Positions 26,501-37,245 of a DNA stretch of 64,000 bases are shown here, one piece after another. The notes under the pieces were generated by a model. It was not told where the DNA came from, did no database searches, and saw only the letters and a program-made list of their open reading frames with translations. The stretch lies in assembly GCF_001039355.2 (NCBI RefSeq), contig NW_019775869.1, forward strand, positions 319,268-383,267, written 5' to 3'. The stretch is from Lingula anatina. Lineage: Eukaryota > Brachiopoda > Lingulata > Lingulida > Lingulidae. The number at the start of each line of letters is the position of its first letter. Positions within the stretch are counted from its first letter, which is position 1. Both the position numbers and the translations under genes were made by a program.

Positions 26501-29500
26501 GAAAAAAAATATTATCCATTATTTTCACAGTTCAAATATGTCCTGGTTTTAAGTCCTTTCACTCTGGCACACAATGGGAACACTTCCAAGGACACTACTG
26601 AGAGGAATTGAACTAAATGGTTCCGTGTACCTCAAAAATGAATTTTTTTTCATACTGTTTATAATTACCATCCAATGTCAACTGAATGTTTCCCTTTTAA
26701 GTAATCTCATCACCATATCATATCCCTCTTTCCAGATCAATTTTTATTGGTCCAAACAAACAAATTTTTACTTGTACAAACAAAACAACTTGACCTATAA
26801 TGCAATAACTCATTTTATTTATCTGTTACAGCTCTTCTACTTTTGCTGTTAATCTAGATCTGCTACAGTTTAAGTGGTCCCATTATGTGTGGAAAAAAAT
26901 CACTTGACAGGCACAATCTCGACTTGGAATTTTTCTACAACTACACAGTACATGTATCACTTTAATGTTTTGAATTTCTTATTTATCACAAAATTAACTT
27001 TTTTTTTTTTAAATAAAAAATTGCCTTCCCATGACCAGGTCTCCTTGTGTTACTCACAGCATTTAAATTCCAACTGGTATGGTACAGTGGATGCCCAGTG
27101 TATAAACCCTTTAAATGTGTTTTGAATACTAAAATACTATCACTAAATTGGATATATATAAAATCTAAAAGAAGAATATCAAATACTGATCATGTCTAAT
27201 GGAAAGGATGTTGGAAAACAACATTACATATAATCTATGTAATGATTTGAGAACCAGTTACATTAAAAAATATTAGTTATAATTATCCAACTAAACAAAT
27301 ACAATGAAATAAACAGAGCAAATTCTGTTTTCTTGCATGTCAAAGATATGTTAGTGACTTGATAAAATTTGTTGTATATGAATCACAGGCGTGAGGCCAA
27401 CATATGTATGTGAAATACTGATATAAAAATAGTTGAAGCAAAAGCAAAATAAAAAAACAAGAAGTTTAAATAGAAAAAACACAGAATTCAGCACTTCATA
27501 AAGCACTGAAATGCATATGATGGCCTTTTTCCTGAATTATCTGAACAACCTTTCATCACTTCAGCTATCTTAAAGACATTTTACATGCAAACAGGTAATT
27601 TTACATTACCATAACATGGCTAATGTGTTTAAAAAGGGACAGGTAGTATCCTTTGAAAAAGACAAACAGAAAAACAGAAGAAAACTGCACAAGTTGCCAT
27701 GAGAACAAAAATGGGAACTATCCAGTATTTGAGAAAGAAATTTAATCATGTATCATGTCACCTTACAAGGAACAGACTATTTGCCACCTTCAATAAATAA
27801 TAGACATTAGCTTTAAGCAAACAGGAAGCTGAACAAAAATATTCATCAGTTTCATTGGCGTATATATATATATATAATTCCCAAGAAAAGATTTTGCCTT
27901 TGTACAAATAACAATCTATGGATGTGATGGAGCAGGGAGTTATTTTTAATTAATAGAACACTACAGCCATACAATAAAAAGGTTTTAACACAATTTATAA
28001 GGTGATTAAATGTTTTCTAACTATGAGGCATGACATAAGTAGAAAACAGGTGTAGTCTTGAGCTCTTTAGAAACAATTTACTTCTTTCATCATTATTACA
28101 CAAAACCATGAGAAACCAATTTCATAGCGAAAGTGAAAAACATCACAGTGTGTTTATCAAGTATCTAGTGTATCCGCAGGAACATGATTCATGCCTTTTT
28201 TTCTCAAAAGATTAATAATCTAGATAAAATGCAACACCTCAGTATCTGATATTCACCAATAAACCCCTTTTCCCCCTTATCTCAGCACTGAAAGTTTAAA
28301 ATAAATACATGCTTTACTGTTTGTATCAAAATAAAAGTTTCACACTAGCATGACTCTATACATGTCTCCAAACATGCATGCACCTGTGAACTGATTGCCA
28401 TCCCCTTTCAAAGTGACCACTTATGTGTTATATGAGAAAGAGTTTCTGTATGTTTACGCTCAGGATCATTTAATACTCATGAAAGCATGAGATCTACGTA
28501 GCAACCTCATCTCTGAGACCTGGGAACTGCTTTATATTCTAAACCACACTTACAAAAGGCAGACTCCAATGGCTGGGCAGTTCCCACTTATGATAATTTC
28601 TCTCAACACCAAGGGGTGTGTCCTGAAGTTGTTATTTAAAGAAGATACATTTAGAGCAATGGAATCTTACCTTCTTCATCTTCACTTCCACTTTCTGAAT
28701 CAATGGGTACCTTTTCTGCATCTTCATCTTTGATATTCTTATAGCCTTCTGCAGCTAGGCGATTCCGAATCTTGTCCAAGGATTTAGACATGGTCAACTA
28801 TGGAAGTTTATTATTTACTTATTCTCATTTATGGGGCAACTTTCTACAGTCCTTATACAGTCACAGAAGCAGCTATGGAAAAAAAGGATCAACTTTTTAT
28901 ATACTGTACATGACCATATTCCTGACTCTATGCATGTTTATCAACTGTTACCAAGTATCAGTACTTCACATCATATTAATCTGTTATATATAACTAAAAT
29001 GTCCATAAATTTAACAATCAATATATTCACTCCCAGTCCTTTAATTATTCCACTAACCTAAACTCATTTTTGAAAAATTTAAGTTTGGGAACTTACCAGA
29101 AAGAATAGTAGAACAAAAAATTTAAACTAGTCATTAGTTTTTCTGAATACTTATAACTATTGTAACTCAAATAAATACCAAGCAGGTATCAAGTTACCCG
29201 TCTTTCAAAGTCCTAGAAATACCTTACTTGAAGAAAAATACTATCCTATTTCACCATCTTGACTTGACTAGAACTCCATCCTCCTCCATTTCAACATTCC
29301 TACATCAAACTATGTCCTGCCAACCTATATATTCACTGACCCACATTCTGTGCTTACATTTGCATGATAAAAGCACTATTGTGTTTGTATATTCAACAGG
29401 TAACTATCATTTATGGTCTAGCGAGTTGACAACAGAGGGCGCTGAAAACTGGTTTATATGGAGGAGTGGCCTAAAATGAAAATTGCCACATGGTCTGTTT

Positions 29501-31619
29501 ACTCTTCCATCAAACAATTTGAATTATCAGCACTGAGACAACATATTATCATTCCACAGCTGTGGTTTTTTATTTGTGCAGAGGATCTGAAAACTAACCT
29601 GTGATAAAAAATAAATTAATCCTGGTACATTACATGCGTTTCATGTCACAATAACCAGTATTTATAAATTCTTAATCTGTTTCATCAGCTACTAGTATTT
29701 ATACTTTCGTAACAAACATAATTTCATTTTAAAACTTTGCACCTTTAGTGTATGTGCTCTATCTTGCAGAGATCATATTAATATAAATACATATTGTACA
29801 AATTGAAAAGATTACACCTGTAACCTGAGATTTTAGCCCATATGCCCACATCTTTGCAGAGACTCCTGATATACATGTATAACAGCAATGCATTATTCAA
29901 TTCACTTGAATAAAAACCTTTTTATTCCATTTCCAGCTTAGTACAATGGAAAACAGTGTCAATCTAAGATACCTAAAACCCAATTATATATATTTTAATA
30001 GAAATTTCAAATAATACTTGAATCTAAAATTAATAATACACAAACACAAAAAAAGAAAAAATGTTGATAAGAGACGAGATTCAAAAGCAAATTTAGCTTA
30101 CCATATTCACCAGATGTCATTTTTCTACTTGTTTTGTTTAACACAGGTGCAATGCGGTCCTTCCTCTCCCTCTTGTATCATTCCTACCTCAACAAGTGGA
30201 GCGTCTACAGTATCTCCACTCAATTTATAATTGTGACTGGTCCTCATTCACAGTGCTATTTTAATCCGGCGGCATATCAAAAGCCCCACCTTTTATAATT
30301 ATGTGTTACGTCATTCTAACTAATTTTACTTAATTTCATTCATCAGTTTCCAACCTACGTTCAATAGGGTGCGTTTTCGCCAATGTCCTCACACATAATT
30401 ATAAAACTTAGCAAATAATTTTATTCCATAAGTCTTGGTTATAAATCCTATTATATGATAAATTACAGGACCCACAGCTGCATGAAGGATTCTATCATAC
30501 TATCTTCTTAATCATAAATATAGAGTACCTGCATAAGGCAGACAACAATAATTTAGAAGAAACAATTTAAAGATGATACCCCAATAAGAACAAATATGTG
30601 CTACAGTATGCGCCTGCCACTTTTTTTCACGTCTTTCATCTCTCCTGCATTTCCACAGTAATATAATTTTCATTTCCCCAACAGGATGCAGGGAAATGAT
30701 CAAATTGCCTCATTAGACAAACATGTCAAATTGGACATGGATGTCACTTAAAAATTGATGTATGGTATATCAAGGTAATAAAAAACAGTAGTTAGCTAGG
30801 AATATTATGGGAGTACGTTTACGGGATGTTTTTTCATCACAATAATTTCATTAAAAAAGTAATGATAATGTGGTATTAAAAAGGTCAGATCACTCTATAT
30901 TTTACTTCTATATATAAGGGGAGGGGGTTGTATGGTTGGTGAAGCAGTTTCTAGAAATATGGAATATATCATTGTGACCTATTATTTGTGTGTACTCGCA
31001 GTGTGTCATACAGGTGTTATTTACTATTTGATCAAATCAAGCTGCTTCACAAAGGGCCAAGTACTAACTTAAAATATCTTATCCTCCAACATCAATTATT
31101 TTTAATGATAAAAGCAAAGCAAAATATCAACCTTTGGGCAAGTCTCATGTTTGATAAATTTGCGATAAATAATATATTTGCAAATGGGGCTGAAAAGTCC
31201 CACTGTAATGGTTTTGATAAAACTTCAGACACATCTTTCATCATTTTAAGCAATACAATTTTGCCCCCCCCCCCCCCCTCTACATCTCTGGGTACTGGTA
31301 CTGTATACTGCCTGCTTAAAAAGTTGAGGACATTTACTAAATCATTCTAAGGGAAAATGCACTGAATTCACGAAATTGTCCATTGAGAAAACAATGTCCT
31401 GGGTATAGTAACAATTTTGATTTGTCCCTCAATGGAGTTTGGTTGCTATGTACCTAAATTATAGTTGACGTCAAGAAAAATTATTTATCTTTCAAATCGT
31501 TTCTACTTACTTCTGTATATGTCAATATCGCTATCTGAATCAGTGTCCATTAAATTGCTATATGTGTGCTCAGGATCTGAGCCATTCCTTGTTCTTGTAT
31601 GTCTTTTCTTTTTCTTCAT
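15314..31619 (-). CDS. M13 metallopeptidase, neprilysin/endothelin-converting-enzyme-like
   Basis: Sixteen common exons run 23186-23050, 22748-22548, 22304-22176, 21713-21537, 21037-20855, 20735-20646, 19759-19635, 19450-19228, 19004-18828, 18521-18421, 18060-17950, 17503-17436, 17183-17059, 16567-16406, 16106-16030, 15413-15314. All join in phase. With the first exon at 28791-28671 the product is 768 aa, as expected for the family. It has a short cytoplasmic tail, one membrane anchor (about 58-79) and a long extracellular zinc peptidase domain, so it is a type II membrane enzyme that trims peptides. Substrate motif NAYY is at 564-567, zinc site HELTH at 605-609, and zinc ligand Glu665 lies in GENIADNGG. 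The C-terminus HKCSVW matches the conserved family ending. The donor at 22547 is GC (ATG|GCAAGT). VSTDDKNS and the C-terminus look more ECE- than neprilysin-like. Four alternative first exons are listed separately. Confidence 0.95.
16850..17078. repeat. Minisatellite built from an M13 exon end and its splice donor
   Basis: About nine imperfect units of 22-25 bases, with minus-strand consensus close to GGGGCATAAGGTAGGGCCTA. They lie directly downstream of the exon at 17059-17183. The first unit contains the last codons of that exon (RGHK) and its donor AAG|GTAGGG. Several other units keep AAGGTRGG and so carry copies of the donor. Confidence 0.85.
19993..20075. repeat. (CA)n microsatellite, left of a transposon
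   Basis: About 41 CA units in an intron of the M13 gene, ending directly at the GACATGCTGAAA terminus of the 34972-type element. Confidence 0.95.
20076..20578 (+). mobile_element. Inverted-repeat transposon copy 1, interrupted by a second element
   Basis: Non-coding element with ends GACATGCTGAAA and its complement. It is homologous along its length to 34972-35329. A 168-bp element (20276-20443) is inserted inside it, and removing that insertion with one TTATT copy restores the uninterrupted arrangement seen in the other copy. It lies in an intron of the M13 gene, between two CA microsatellites. Confidence 0.85.
20276..20443 (+). mobile_element. 168-bp MITE, copy 1, nested
   Basis: Ends are CAGGGGCGGAT and its complement, flanked by a 5-bp target duplication TTATT (20271-20275, 20444-20448). 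Another copy of equal length lies at 32277-32444 in the opposite orientation. It has no coding capacity. CAGGG ends recall hAT-like elements, but those make 8-bp duplications, so I leave the family open. Confidence 0.88.
20579..20632. repeat. (CA)n microsatellite, right of a transposon
   Basis: CA repeat continuing right of transposon copy 1. Together with the left tract it suggests the element inserted within one CA microsatellite. Confidence 0.9.
23533..23582. repeat. (AT)n microsatellite
   Basis: About 25 AT units in the intron between the membrane exon and first exon d of the M13 gene. The rest of 23187-25765 shows no supported exon. Confidence 0.9.
25766..25901 (-). CDS. M13 gene, alternative first exon d
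   Basis: From ATG 25899-25901 it reads [20 protein letters not shown] and ends REKNKT before donor G|GTACAG. Its 136 nt also end in phase 1, giving Glu at the joint and a 773-aa isoform. An in-frame ATG further up (25958) would add 19 residues; I chose the inner one because the sequence upstream becomes hydrophobic and of lower coding quality. Support rests on frame, length and phase, with no promoter motif seen. Confidence 0.6.
25902..28670. other. Intron or alternative-promoter region of the M13 gene, nothing else recognised
   Basis: AT-rich, with scattered short open frames lacking splice support. It separates first exons d and a and could hold the promoter of d, but no clear TATA element is seen close to 25901. 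Confidence 0.4.
28671..28791 (-). CDS. M13 gene, alternative first exon a (acidic N-terminus)
   Basis: It starts [20 protein letters not shown] and continues to an acidic tail ending SGSEDEE, then GT donor TAAGATT context at 28670. It is 121 nt long and ends in phase 1, so its last G joins AA of the membrane exon (23186) to give Glu. The isoform would have 768 aa. The codon structure and acidic cytosolic tail make this the most convincing N-terminus. Confidence 0.8.
30102..30120 (-). CDS. M13 gene, alternative first exon b (six residues)
   Basis: A tiny first coding exon, MTSGEY plus one base, followed by a strong donor (G|GTAAGC). It ends in phase 1 like the other first exons, giving a 734-aa isoform with a minimal cytosolic tail. 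On its own such a short exon would be weak evidence, but a TATA box and CRE-like site lie 170-190 bases upstream at the right spacing. Confidence 0.65.
30289..30313 (-). promoter_or_regulatory. TATA box and CRE-like site before exon b
   Basis: The minus strand carries TATAAAAGG (30289-30297), a near-ideal TATA box. TGACGTAA, a CRE/ATF-type site, lies at 30306-30313 just upstream of it. GGTGGGGC follows the TATA box. Transcription would start near 30260, about 140 bases before the exon-b ATG. This fits a separate promoter for that isoform. Confidence 0.6.
31263..31278. repeat. Poly-C tract
   Basis: A run of about 15 C in the intron between first exons c and b of the M13 gene. Its length is likely to be uncertain in the assembly. 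Confidence 0.8.
31511..31619 (-). CDS. M13 gene, alternative first exon c (basic N-terminus)
   Basis: It encodes [20 protein letters not shown] and then a Ser/Asp-rich stretch ending DIDIYR, with donor A|GTAAGT. The 109 nt end in phase 1, giving Lys at the joint and a 764-aa isoform. The basic KKKKR start differs from the acidic exon a. A nine-codon upstream frame overlaps its start codon. A possible acceptor (TTTGTAG) about 50 bases upstream hints at a further 5' UTR exon. Confidence 0.7.
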
Positions 31620-31645
31620 CCTGTATTCATGATTTTTTTCATCAT
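31616..31645 (-). promoter_or_regulatory. Upstream ORF overlapping the exon-c start codon
   Basis: On the minus strand ATGATG begins a nine-codon frame whose stop TGA shares bases with the exon-c ATG (ATGA). Such stop-start overlap can reduce or couple translation of the main frame. Function is inferred from arrangement only. Confidence 0.45.
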
Positions 31646-32276
31646 CTTAAATTGATTAAACCTACAAAGAGAAAATATAGATGATAAGTAGATTGCTATA
31701 TTTAAGATGACAAATGAAAATATTCTCACTGATATAGAAAAATAATAATAATAATAATAATTCAAAAAAAAAAAAAAAAAACAAACAAACGAACAAACAA
31801 ATCAAACAAACAAACAAGACAGTTATCAGAAGCACACTGATTCAAGGGTCAATTGCTAGTGCTACCTGAATCTAACAGAAGGGTGACTAAATTAAGCCTT
31901 CTCACTTTTAATGACATAACTTCACTGGATGTCTTTGATCTAGCATAATTTAGAGTTAAATGTTAATCCTACTAGCAATGTAGAACCCAGCAGTACATAT
32001 ACCAACCTGTCTTGAACTATGAAGATACAAGTGATATAACTTCATGGTTTACAATCTATATTTAACAGAGATGTGGGAAAATACCATATGGTACAATACT
32101 GTCAATTATCTACTGTATATGGATCAGGACTTGATCATTTGAAAATATACCGACCTGTTAAAGGTAGCAGTCTATTTTGTCTCATGTATAAAATATTGAA
32201 AGTCATTACTGCTATGGCAGGCAATGTTGTTCATATTAATAAATGAATTCATCAATTCATTATTTTCCATATAATA

Positions 32277-32444
32277 CAGGGGCGGATTTAGGCCGTCTTC
32301 TGGGTCTTCCAGAAGACGGTCAGATTTTCAAGTTTACATTGACGGGTATCCAATTTTTAATGTTGGAAGACGGTCAAAATTGGAGGATGAATCAACAAAG
32401 ATAATTTGGAAGACTGTCAGTATATAGCTCTGGATCCGCCCCTG
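32277..32444 (-). mobile_element. 168-bp MITE, copy 2
   Basis: Inverted copy of 20276-20443 with the same length and CAGGGGCGGAT ends. It is flanked by TAATA at 32272-32276 and 32445-32449. The right flank is the (AAT)n tail of the neighbouring SINE, so the element inserted next to or into that tail. Confidence 0.88.
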
Positions 32445-32794
32445 TAATAATAATAATAATAATAGCTTTATTACAATTGCAACCCACTGAGGTGAAGTAC
32501 ATGAAAGAAATTTAACAATGGTTGTCTGGTCATTTTGTGGCCAAGATGCACACTAGGTGTTGACTCTCTTGCCTCCCTTTTGAGGAGGGAGACCAGCTGC
32601 TGTGTGAGAAGCTCATAGCTAAGAAACAAACAATATATCTGTTGCTGCCACACTAGGAAGTTTCCCCTGCTTCCACACCTAAGTGGTAAGTGACACGGGA
32701 GACCCTTTCTGAAGGACTTGTATGTCCCTGGATGGGGTGGAACTCAAGACCTACTCCAGAGACAGATACTCTACCCACAAGGCCATCCTGTCAG
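32445..32794 (-). mobile_element. tRNA-derived SINE-like element
   Basis: Read on the minus strand, the head (about 32788-32730) has complementary ends GGATGG/CCATCC and an A-box-like TGGCCTTGTGGG. A degenerate B box follows (GAGTTCCACCC). About 280 bases of unrelated body end in an ATT-repeat tail. Head, body and simple-repeat tail match the SINE plan. The short arm structure and weak B box argue against a working tRNA. The specific SINE family is not recognised. Confidence 0.6.
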
Positions 32795-34971
32795 TTCTTT
32801 GATAGGGCATACATAGGATAGGGTTTTTAAACCCTAACCCACATAAAACAGTTAAAACTGTTCAATGTGGGGAAAATTGATGAAGTTGCCAGAAAAAAAA
32901 TCATTTTTTACTATATGAAGGTTTAACCCGCATTGTATGCCTTTAAATTGAATACTGTAATGAATATATGCAGGTATCATATGAAAAATTGTGGAAAACC
33001 AAGAGATAGAAGGCAGGACGATGGATAGTATGTGGTAACCTTAAAAGATATTTAATCATGAAATTTGATTTTGGTGAAGGTCAAGGGTAGCACTGGTACT
33101 TGTGGCACGTGAGTTGTATGAGAAAAGAAGGGGGTCATATGGACCATGTCAGTGAAGAATTTTCAGCTAAACCTGAGAACAAGGAAGAAAACATAAAACT
33201 TGATATTAAAAAATTCTCAAATATAACAGTTGGGGAAATTGCTTCAATTTATGCCCAATTTCTGATTTGAAAGCAGAGGTATTTCCTTACATGGAACATT
33301 AATGCAATCTGCAATAAGACAATGAAAAAATAGGACACTTAATGAACCAAGCAGGTATACTGTTCCTTTGTTAGAATGAGGTTAAAATACAAATACATTT
33401 TACTATACCATGTTTAATAACTTATCTAAATTCCCACAAAGCACACAAGGGAGGCGTGGCTGGAGGGAAGGCAAAATGCCTGTAAATTCCTGACATAGAA
33501 ATATAAAAAATCAATTCAAAAATTTATTAAATACTCTGGATGAACTACAGGTACACTTGCTGCTACTACATTTGTAACTACTCAGGCAAAGGTTAAATGA
33601 CGTTAAAAGGCATGAATGTACAGTTTGTACTATGTACTAAGAAAATCAAATTTCATTTGTTAGCTGACATAACCTGCTACAAGTAAAGGTACAATGTACA
33701 ATATATCTAGGGGAAGGTAATTTGCTGTAGCTGCAGTATGAAAACCGTAAGCGTACTGGTACATACACTATGTACAGTGTACATCTACTGTACTGAGTAC
33801 TGGTCAGCCAACAGCAGAGCATGTTCTGTCTTTACTCATAGCAGATCAATGGACAAAATGAACTATCTTGAACTGAAGCTCCATTAAAACCTTTTGTTAT
33901 ACAAAGACACCATCAGTATACTCATAGTTATGTGTAAATAATTACAATTTAGATCTTTCCAAATCCCATTTTGACTGTTTTTGCTGATATTGTTATTGAT
34001 ATTTTTGTAAGAAGTAGGATATTGTGTCATAACTATATCGTAATGTACAGTTATCATTTTCCGTTTGTACCTCTGCTTATAAAAATGATTTGAAATCAGA
34101 ATATACAGAATACATTTGGATATGTTCACGGTACTCGTACCTGTACTACTGAGCCTGTACTGTAGATTACGCTGACTTGGAACGCAGATTACTTAAATGA
34201 ACAGATACCTTGAGTTTTTTAAATTAATACTTATTTTTCAATACTGACGACGATAAACCATGAATAAAGTGCATGCCTTACATATATAGATCTATATACA
34301 GTTGTCAGCAAAGATATCTTAAATACACCCACCGTTTAAATTTCACATTCGCTCTGCTGGTCAGTGTTTTGATTTAATACTGAGACTAGTTAACAATAAC
34401 GCACTTAGTTTCGAATTCATTTTTTCGTATTGCATTAATCTTGACATAATATCTAAATACGATATGATCAATATATTATAGGAAGATAACATCAGTATAT
34501 AATTATTTTAAATATGAGCCAGTATACTGTAAATTTTTTAAACTATTTTTATAAAAATCAGCTTTGAACAAAGGCTAGCTTATATATGAGGCCTGTGATA
34601 TTTACCTGTGGGTGGTGGATTTGCACTCCACGATAGGTATTGGCCGAACAGGAGCTGTTTCAACCGATATTATCTTTGCAAGGGAATATTACAGTCACAC
34701 CTTCAAAATTCGAGTTGAACCAATTTCTTATGTCATTGAATCATCCAATTCACCTAATCTGCTGTAGAGAAGAACATGCAGTAATTTAGTATAGTTAAAC
34801 TTAATGTAAACATTTTACTTTGTAGTGATATTTTATTTTTAGTAAAACTACAAAAGGCAGAAGTTTTGCAGTGAATGGCAAGGTATACAAGAGTTTATAG
34901 ACGCTTGTTAAATATTTGTGTGTATATTATGATTGTCCCAGGTTTAAAATACAGGTTTGTGCATCATTTCA
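32795..34971. other. Intergenic between M13 gene and FkbM-like gene
   Basis: The two genes are divergent, so promoters of both may lie here. I see no supported exon. The 5' UTR exon that the acceptor at 35565 implies for the FkbM-like gene could be in this stretch, but I could not place it. Confidence 0.35.
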
Positions 34972-35329
34972 GACATGCTGAAAACTTTTCAGAATGGCCA
35001 GACATTTGTACCAGCAGTAATGAAAAATTTTGCGGACTGAATGGATTTTTGTCGGACCGAAAATCATTCTATTCGTTCGAGACAGATACTAACAGTACGA
35101 TTAGGGTAGCTTACTTTGTTTGTGAATGTGATAGGTTTGAAATGGAAGGGAAAAACGCTTTGGGTTTTATATAATTTTATTAGTGATGTATGTCAAATGA
35201 TGACTGTAAATTCAAAATTGCTGCTCTTAAAACTCTTGTCAGTTCTTTGGACCGACTAAGTCCAATATTTTACTGGTCCAGACATATTTTCCCGGTCATG
35301 ACCGATCGGACCGACAGTTTCAGCATGTC
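34972..35329 (+). mobile_element. 358-bp inverted-repeat transposon, uninterrupted copy
   Basis: Ends GACATGCTGAAA and complement, extending two bases further (CA/TG). A 6-bp TCATTT lies directly outside on both sides, a probable target duplication. It aligns over its length with 20076-20578 without the 168-bp insertion, so it gives the empty site. The open frame crossing it is not a gene. Confidence 0.82.
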
Positions 35330-35570
35330 TGTCATTTTAATGTTGCTTCAGTATGAAGAAAAAGGATCGATGGTAATTTGCCAGAAACTTAACTCAGGAC
35401 ATATTTGCTTAGGATCGTTGTTCCCAATATCCAGTTTCCCAAACTGAACTTTAAAAATATTTTTCTTAACATCATAATTGAAATTTCTATTGATAAATAC
35501 ATGTATGGTATGCACAAAACCTTTATAGATACTATCATACTAGTATTTGTTTTATTGACTTTCAGATACA

Positions 35571-37245
35571 ATGATAAGAAGTCGTGCCCTCAAGTTGTGC
35601 GGGTATTTTCTCTTGGGAATACATGTTTTCTTTTTACTGGATGTGTTCTTCTTCCACTTCATAAGTTCAAGTAAAAAAGTATTGACACAAAATGAAGGCC
35701 ATTCTCAGTCAGATTCTCAAAAACTATCAGTAAGTGTTGGCCACAAAATAAGAAAGACTGGAGCAGCAGGAGAGAAAGCCCACCAGGTGATATTAGATGA
35801 ACTGAATAAAGACTATGCAGAACAGACTGATCCTAAGTTGATAACAGTTATAAAGGAAGACTGGATTGATCCCCCATGGGATGGAGCTGCTAGACATGTC
35901 AGCAGAAAATATCCCTCAAACAAAGAGACAGATGTTTTGAAGAAACTTCTGAAAAAGGTAAGTACACAATACTAGTACGATGATGCATTGTCAGAAATCC
36001 TATTTTTATTTTAAAGATTGAATTAATTTTTTAGTATTTATAGGTTTTTATTGAACATGACAGATATGCACATATCTTGTAAGTAAACAGTCTTGTGTAT
36101 CTATTTTTCAGTAGAGTCATAATTTGTTGGGAGAGTTTTCACCTCAAGTAAGCAGTTATTAACAGTTATTGATTGCCAGGTAATTATGAGCTAGTTACAG
36201 CTGCACCACACTAAATTTATGTTAAAACTTTGTTAATATTTGCTTATATATTTCTTCTTCAGGAAAAAGGCTTCTTCTTTGAGTATATTGCTGGCTTGCA
36301 GTCTTTTACCCTGTACTTAGAACAAGAGAAGAAGTGGACAGGACTCCTCGTTGAGCCAGATTCAAAAGCATACAGTCTTCTGCAAAAGAGAAAAAGAAAG
36401 GCATATACAGCTAATGCATGCCTTTGTATAAAACCCTTTCCAACTTGGGTAAGAACGAATAAGGTCATGTGTTTCTTGTACTACCAGCATGGAACAGGGG
36501 GGCCATAGACTTGATGCATACTGCTTTCACCTCAGTTACTCTTAAATTTGGACAGTATATAAGAGATAAACATTTTAAAATCTGACTGTGGCCTTATTTT
36601 TATAATTCTTCTGTTTGAACAGAAAATGCTGCTCTTTTATATTCCTGTTCAACTGCAAACTCTTAGCTGGTGGTACATACCTGGAAGACAGCCTAGAGCT
36701 CTTTGAATCTGTGACTCTTGAGTGTTTTTTAGTTCACATTCACTTGAGAATTTTTAATAATTAATGCACTGAATCTTGATTAATTGCCCATTTTTCCCCA
36801 GTAATTTGTAGGTTGATATAATGCTTTTCAAATTATAGAAAGAAGAGACAACTATTCATTTTAGATATTTTTCTTTTTCCAGGAACAGTTGGAACTTACA
36901 TCGTATGGAAATAACACAAAAGCAAGGAAGTTTACAAGAAATATAGAATGTCAGTTTTTTCCTTTATTGTCTCTACTACTTGCAGTAAAGCACACAGATG
37001 TTGACTTCCTCAGTCTGAGAGTCAGTGAACTTGGTGATAATGATGTGCTTAATCTTTTAAAAGCCATAAGATTTGACAACATAAATATTGAAGTTATTTC
37101 TACAACGATTTCTTTACAAACGGAGGCTAAAAATGTCCTTGAATATTATCTGGAAAACATTGGTTTTAAGCTTATCACTGAAATATCTGACAATTCAATT
37201 GAAAATACACTGATATTTAGCAAAAACAGAGATGAGGGCCTGTAA
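35571..37245 (+). CDS. FkbM/Star-type methyltransferase-like membrane protein, 3 exons
   Basis: Exons 35571-35957, 36263-36448 and 36883-37245 join in phase 0 to 311 aa. An acceptor at 35565 just before the ATG implies an upstream non-coding exon. Residues 9-31 form a membrane anchor, giving a type II protein with a lumenal or extracellular domain. The domain resembles the methyltransferase-21/FkbM fold found in Drosophila Star and many invertebrate paralogues: FTLYLEQEKKWTGLLVEPD, KAYTANACL and VDFLSLRV line up with that family. The usual GAxDG SAM-binding loop is shortened and lost (FEYIAGLQSF), and the family's SLDVEG is SLRVSE. It is therefore probably not an active methyltransferase. Star-like proteins can act in secretory trafficking; that role is only a possibility here. 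Confidence 0.8.

Noticed and set aside
32471-32653. 60-residue open frame on the minus strand
   Set aside because: It lies within the SINE body.
32730-32788. Possible tRNA gene
   Set aside because: About 59 bases, with a weak B box and no convincing anticodon arm. It is better explained as a SINE head.
34875-35174. 99-residue open frame on the plus strand
   Set aside because: Most of it overlaps the inverted-repeat transposon 34972-35329 and shows no protein-like conservation with the other copy.
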